Assembly (NCBI RefSeq): GCF_049965315.1
Contig: NZ_JBMFWL010000049.1
Location: 1-7,770, forward strand
DNA length: 7,770 bases
Origin: Acidithiobacillus_B sp049965315
Lineage (GTDB): Bacteria > Pseudomonadota > Gammaproteobacteria > Acidithiobacillales > Acidithiobacillaceae
Reading direction: 5' to 3'
A program made the translations under genes and the position numbers. The notes beneath the pieces were generated by a model. It made no database searches, was not told where the DNA came from, and was given only the letters and a program-made list of their open reading frames with translations. This document shows positions 6,778-7,770 of this stretch, piece after piece. The first letter of the stretch is position 1; every line of letters begins with the position of its first letter.

Positions 6778-6907
6778 GGGCTGATCCTGCAGTTCCCGGG
6801 ACGGACCCCGCTCTGTCGATCATTTTGCCGGTTTTTTGCGCGCCCGTCTCTGTTTGGAAGGGGAACGCCAGATAAGGTGATTCGTGTCTTGTTATGACTT
6901 TTGGGGC
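6778..6907. other. Region between HDOD gene start and integrase remnant
   Basis: This stretch should hold the HDOD promoter, but I see no good -35/-10 pair. The reading frame of the integrase remnant runs on through it to a stop at 6755-6757, with sequence unlike an integrase. It therefore probably lies on the chromosomal side of a deletion or rearrangement point near 6908. Confidence 0.35.
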
Positions 6908-7105
6908 CAGAGTAGTGTTCTCAGCTTCAGCCAGGTTGCGCCAGGTACCGCGCAGCATTTCGCTTTCGCTGATGGTCGCCCATTCCTGGGCCTCGGTCTT
7001 GGTGCTGAATGTTTTGGTTCGAGGCGAGAAGCCGTGCCGCTGGATCTGAACCTGATACCCGATGACGATGCCGTCCCGGTCTTTTCATGGCCGAATCGAT
7101 GCCAT
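6908..7105 (-). pseudogene. Broken 5' end of a tyrosine integrase gene
   Basis: From an ATG at 7105 the minus strand reads MASIRP, a TGA at 7085-7087, then KDRDGIVIGYQVQIQRHGF, SPRTKTFSTKTEAQEWATIS and ESEMLRGTW. It ends with NLAEAENTTL at about 6908. This is the N-terminal DNA-binding part of the phage/island integrases that begin MASIR... and carry a KTF.TK.EA..WA..-ESEM-RG pattern. A single C-to-T change (CGA to TGA) would explain the stop at codon 7. Similarity ends after about 66 codons, so the core-binding and catalytic (R-H-R-Y) domains are missing and the gene cannot make an active recombinase. A GGGGG/AGG-like site lies just upstream of the ATG. The remnant points away from the tRNA-Phe fragment, the usual arrangement for an island integrase next to its site. 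Confidence 0.75.
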
Positions 7106-7124
7106 GCCTGCCCCCAATACGGCC

Positions 7125-7149
7125 TATGCCCAAAGTTGATTTGGGCATA
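7125..7149. repeat. Perfect 10-bp inverted repeat upstream of the integrase remnant
   Basis: TATGCCCAAA (7125-7134) and TTTGGGCATA (7140-7149) are exact inverted copies around a 5-base loop. The hairpin ends 20 bases from the integrase ATG. It could be an operator, an integrase or excisionase site, or a terminator for rightward transcription, although the T-run after it is poor. Confidence 0.6.
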
Positions 7150-7189
7150 TTTTAGGCAAAAATCAATAGGGGCTATGGGTTATCTGCTT

Positions 7190-7202
7190 AACTCTTTGTT
7201 TT
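7190..7202 (+). repeat. 13-bp direct repeat, left copy
   Basis: AACTCTTTGTTTT occurs here and again, identically and in the same orientation, at 7289-7301. This copy ends 3 bases before the tRNA-Phe fragment. A pair flanking an attachment core may be integrase arm-type sites. Confidence 0.6.
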
Positions 7203-7205
7203 ATA

Positions 7206-7250
7206 TGGTGCCCAGGGACGGAATCGAACCGCCGACACGAGGATTTTCAG
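7206..7250 (-). other. Attachment-site core: 3' portion of tRNA-Phe
   Basis: The reverse strand carries the 3' part of a tRNA-Phe: anticodon loop CTGAAAA with anticodon GAA, stem strand TCCTC, variable loop GTGTC, T-arm GGCGG-TTCGATT-CCGTC, acceptor strand CCTGGGC, discriminator A and CCA. The partner strand of the anticodon stem, expected to read TCCTC on the + strand from 7251, is absent (CGAGA instead), as are the D-arm and the 5' acceptor strand. It is therefore not a functional tRNA. The match begins exactly at the first anticodon-loop base, where many tyrosine recombinases cross over. This is the repeat an element carries or leaves when it inserts into tRNA-Phe. Confidence 0.88.
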
Positions 7251-7288
7251 CGAGATACGACCCTATTCGTACCCGCGCAGCTATATGC

Positions 7289-7301
7289 AACTCTTTGTTT
7301 T
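7289..7301 (+). repeat. 13-bp direct repeat, right copy
   Basis: An exact second copy of AACTCTTTGTTTT, 38 bases beyond the right edge of the tRNA-Phe fragment and in the same orientation as the copy at 7190-7202. Confidence 0.6.
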
Positions 7302-7310
7302 CCAAAGAAC

Positions 7311-7350
7311 TCGACCGCAGTCAAGCGCAGCCGAACGCAGCCGAACGCAA
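7311..7350 (+). repeat. Four degenerate tandem decamers
   Basis: The units are TCGACCGCAG, TCAAGCGCAG, CCGAACGCAG and CCGAACGCAA. They are end to end with a 10-base period, and the last two differ at one base. A helical-turn period places the sites on one face of the DNA, as for cooperative binding of an excisionase or integrase. Confidence 0.6.
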
Positions 7351-7508
7351 CCGGTTTGCGCAGGTTTTGACAGAAAAGTGTCAGAAAAACCCCGCCACCG
7401 GTTTGCCAGTTTACGGCAGATCACGATCGTCTCCAATGGGCGGGCACTCCGCACCGATCATCCCTCCGAAACGCCGGGCTCGAGATACACGGCCATTGCG
7501 CGAGCGGT

Positions 7509-7517
7509 TGCTATACA
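7509..7517 (+). promoter_or_regulatory. Predicted extended -10 promoter for the AlpA-like gene
   Basis: TG-C-TATACA is an extended -10 element 30 bases before the ATG at 7548. No -35 box is at the right distance, which extended -10 promoters tolerate. A 5-bp inverted repeat (GTGCT 7518-7522, AGCAC 7531-7535) covers the expected start and could be an operator. Confidence 0.35.
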
Positions 7518-7547
7518 GTGCTCCTTAGACAGCACCGAGAAAACCTC

Positions 7548-7757
7548 ATGAACGACGAAACCCTCCCACGCCTGCTGACCAAAGCCGACCTGTGCGATCA
7601 GCTGACCATCTCACCCCGCACCTTGGAAAACATGGTCAAGGCCGGCGACTTTCCGCCGCCCGTGCGCATCGGGAAGCATGTATACTGGAGCCAAAAAGCC
7701 GTCACCGCATGGCAACAGAGGCTATTCTCCGCCCAGGAGTCCTGGGCCTTGTCCTAA
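7548..7757 (+). CDS. AlpA-like excisionase/transcriptional regulator
   Basis: This 69-residue protein is a stand-alone winged-helix DNA-binding domain of the AlpA/MerR-like type. LLTKADLCDQLTISPRTLEN (about 9-28) forms the helix-turn-helix, FPPPVRIGKHVYWSQ (about 35-49) is the characteristic FP.P...G....W wing, and AVTAWQQRL (51-59) is the closing helix. Such proteins in phages and integrative elements act as excisionases or activate the integrase gene. The preferred ATG has only a weak GAGA-type ribosome-binding site. The frame is open back to 7518, but conserved residues begin after the ATG at 7548. It lies about 300 bases from the tRNA-Phe attachment core and appears intact, unlike the integrase remnant. 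Confidence 0.85.
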   Translation: MNDETLPRLLTKADLCDQLTISPRTLENMVKAGDFPPPVRIGKHVYWSQKAVTAWQQRLFSAQESWALS

Positions 7758-7770
7758 AAGGACCTCTCCC

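Larger units (their letters stand above)
7251..7547. other. Non-coding control region of the mobile element
   Basis: These 297 bases between the attachment core and the excisionase gene contain no gene I can support. They hold the second 13-bp repeat, decamer repeats at 7311-7350, and several dyads: CGCAA/TTGCG around 7346-7360, and TGACA (7368-7372) with TGTCA (7379-7383). There is also a direct repeat ACCGGTTTGC at 7350-7359 and 7397-7406, and a promoter near 7512. This density fits a recombination and regulation site. Confidence 0.5.

Noticed and set aside
7206..7300. A complete tRNA-Phe gene
   Set aside because: Only positions 32-76 are present. The sequence beyond 7250 cannot supply the anticodon 5' stem, D-arm or 5' acceptor strand.
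7251..7488. 8-bp repeat CGAGATAC at 7251-7258 and 7481-7488
   Set aside because: It is short, falls beside no other matching sequence, and is plausible by chance.
6884..7528. 214-codon plus-strand ORF
   Set aside because: It runs through the integrase remnant and the tRNA-Phe fragment. The segment PRDGIEPPTRGFS is the well-known false translation of a tRNA 3' end read on the opposite strand.
1..7770. CRISPR array, restriction-modification, toxin-antitoxin or other defence system
   Set aside because: No regularly spaced repeat array and no nuclease, methyltransferase of the DNA type, or toxin-like gene is visible. Any cargo of the right-hand element would lie beyond the window.

Overview
The window is GC-rich, closely packed bacterial DNA. 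The gene set is glucose-6-phosphate isomerase, a Fluc-type fluoride channel, a cyclopropane-fatty-acid synthase and an HDOD signalling protein, with an island end at a tRNA-Phe site. This suggests a proteobacterium. Fluoride export beside cyclopropane-lipid synthesis would suit an acid-tolerant organism such as Acidithiobacillus, but that is only an inference from context.

Layout. Bases 1-81 hold the last 26 codons of an unrecognised rightward frame, possibly the end of an insertion sequence. pgi reads leftward (272-1897) from a good sigma70-type promoter at 1938-1966. Diverging from it, a TTGACG/TATGCT promoter (2062-2090) reads straight into a fluoride riboswitch (2101-2150). Next come a possible 53-codon leader ORF (2196-2357), crcB (2354-2731), a DUF190 gene (2734-3057), cfa (3125-4396) and an alpha/alpha-toroid prenyltransferase-like gene (4402-5262). 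All are on the + strand, and I see no terminator between them. An HDOD-GAF-like gene (5332-6777, - strand) converges on this cluster.

Right end. From about 6900 to the window end the DNA is accessory. It holds a broken tyrosine-integrase 5' end (6908-7105, with a stop at codon 7). Next to it is a 45-bp copy of the 3' part of tRNA-Phe, from the first anticodon-loop base to CCA (7206-7250). Around this copy lie a 13-bp direct repeat on both sides and a zone of short repeats and dyads (7311-7410). An intact AlpA-like excisionase/regulator gene follows (7548-7757). Non-tRNA mobile DNA on both sides of the tRNA fragment makes the locus look like attP or the junction of two tandem elements, the left one decayed.

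How it works together. The best-supported system is a fluoride response: promoter, aptamer, channel and DUF190 partner. The aptamer's 3' strand (CTCCTACC) can pair with GGTGGGAG at 2182-2189. That segment is the only good ribosome-binding site in the leader, and it serves the small ORF whose TGA overlaps the crcB ATG. This suggests translational control passed to crcB by coupling. Whether cfa and the toroid gene share this control is open, but the layout allows it.
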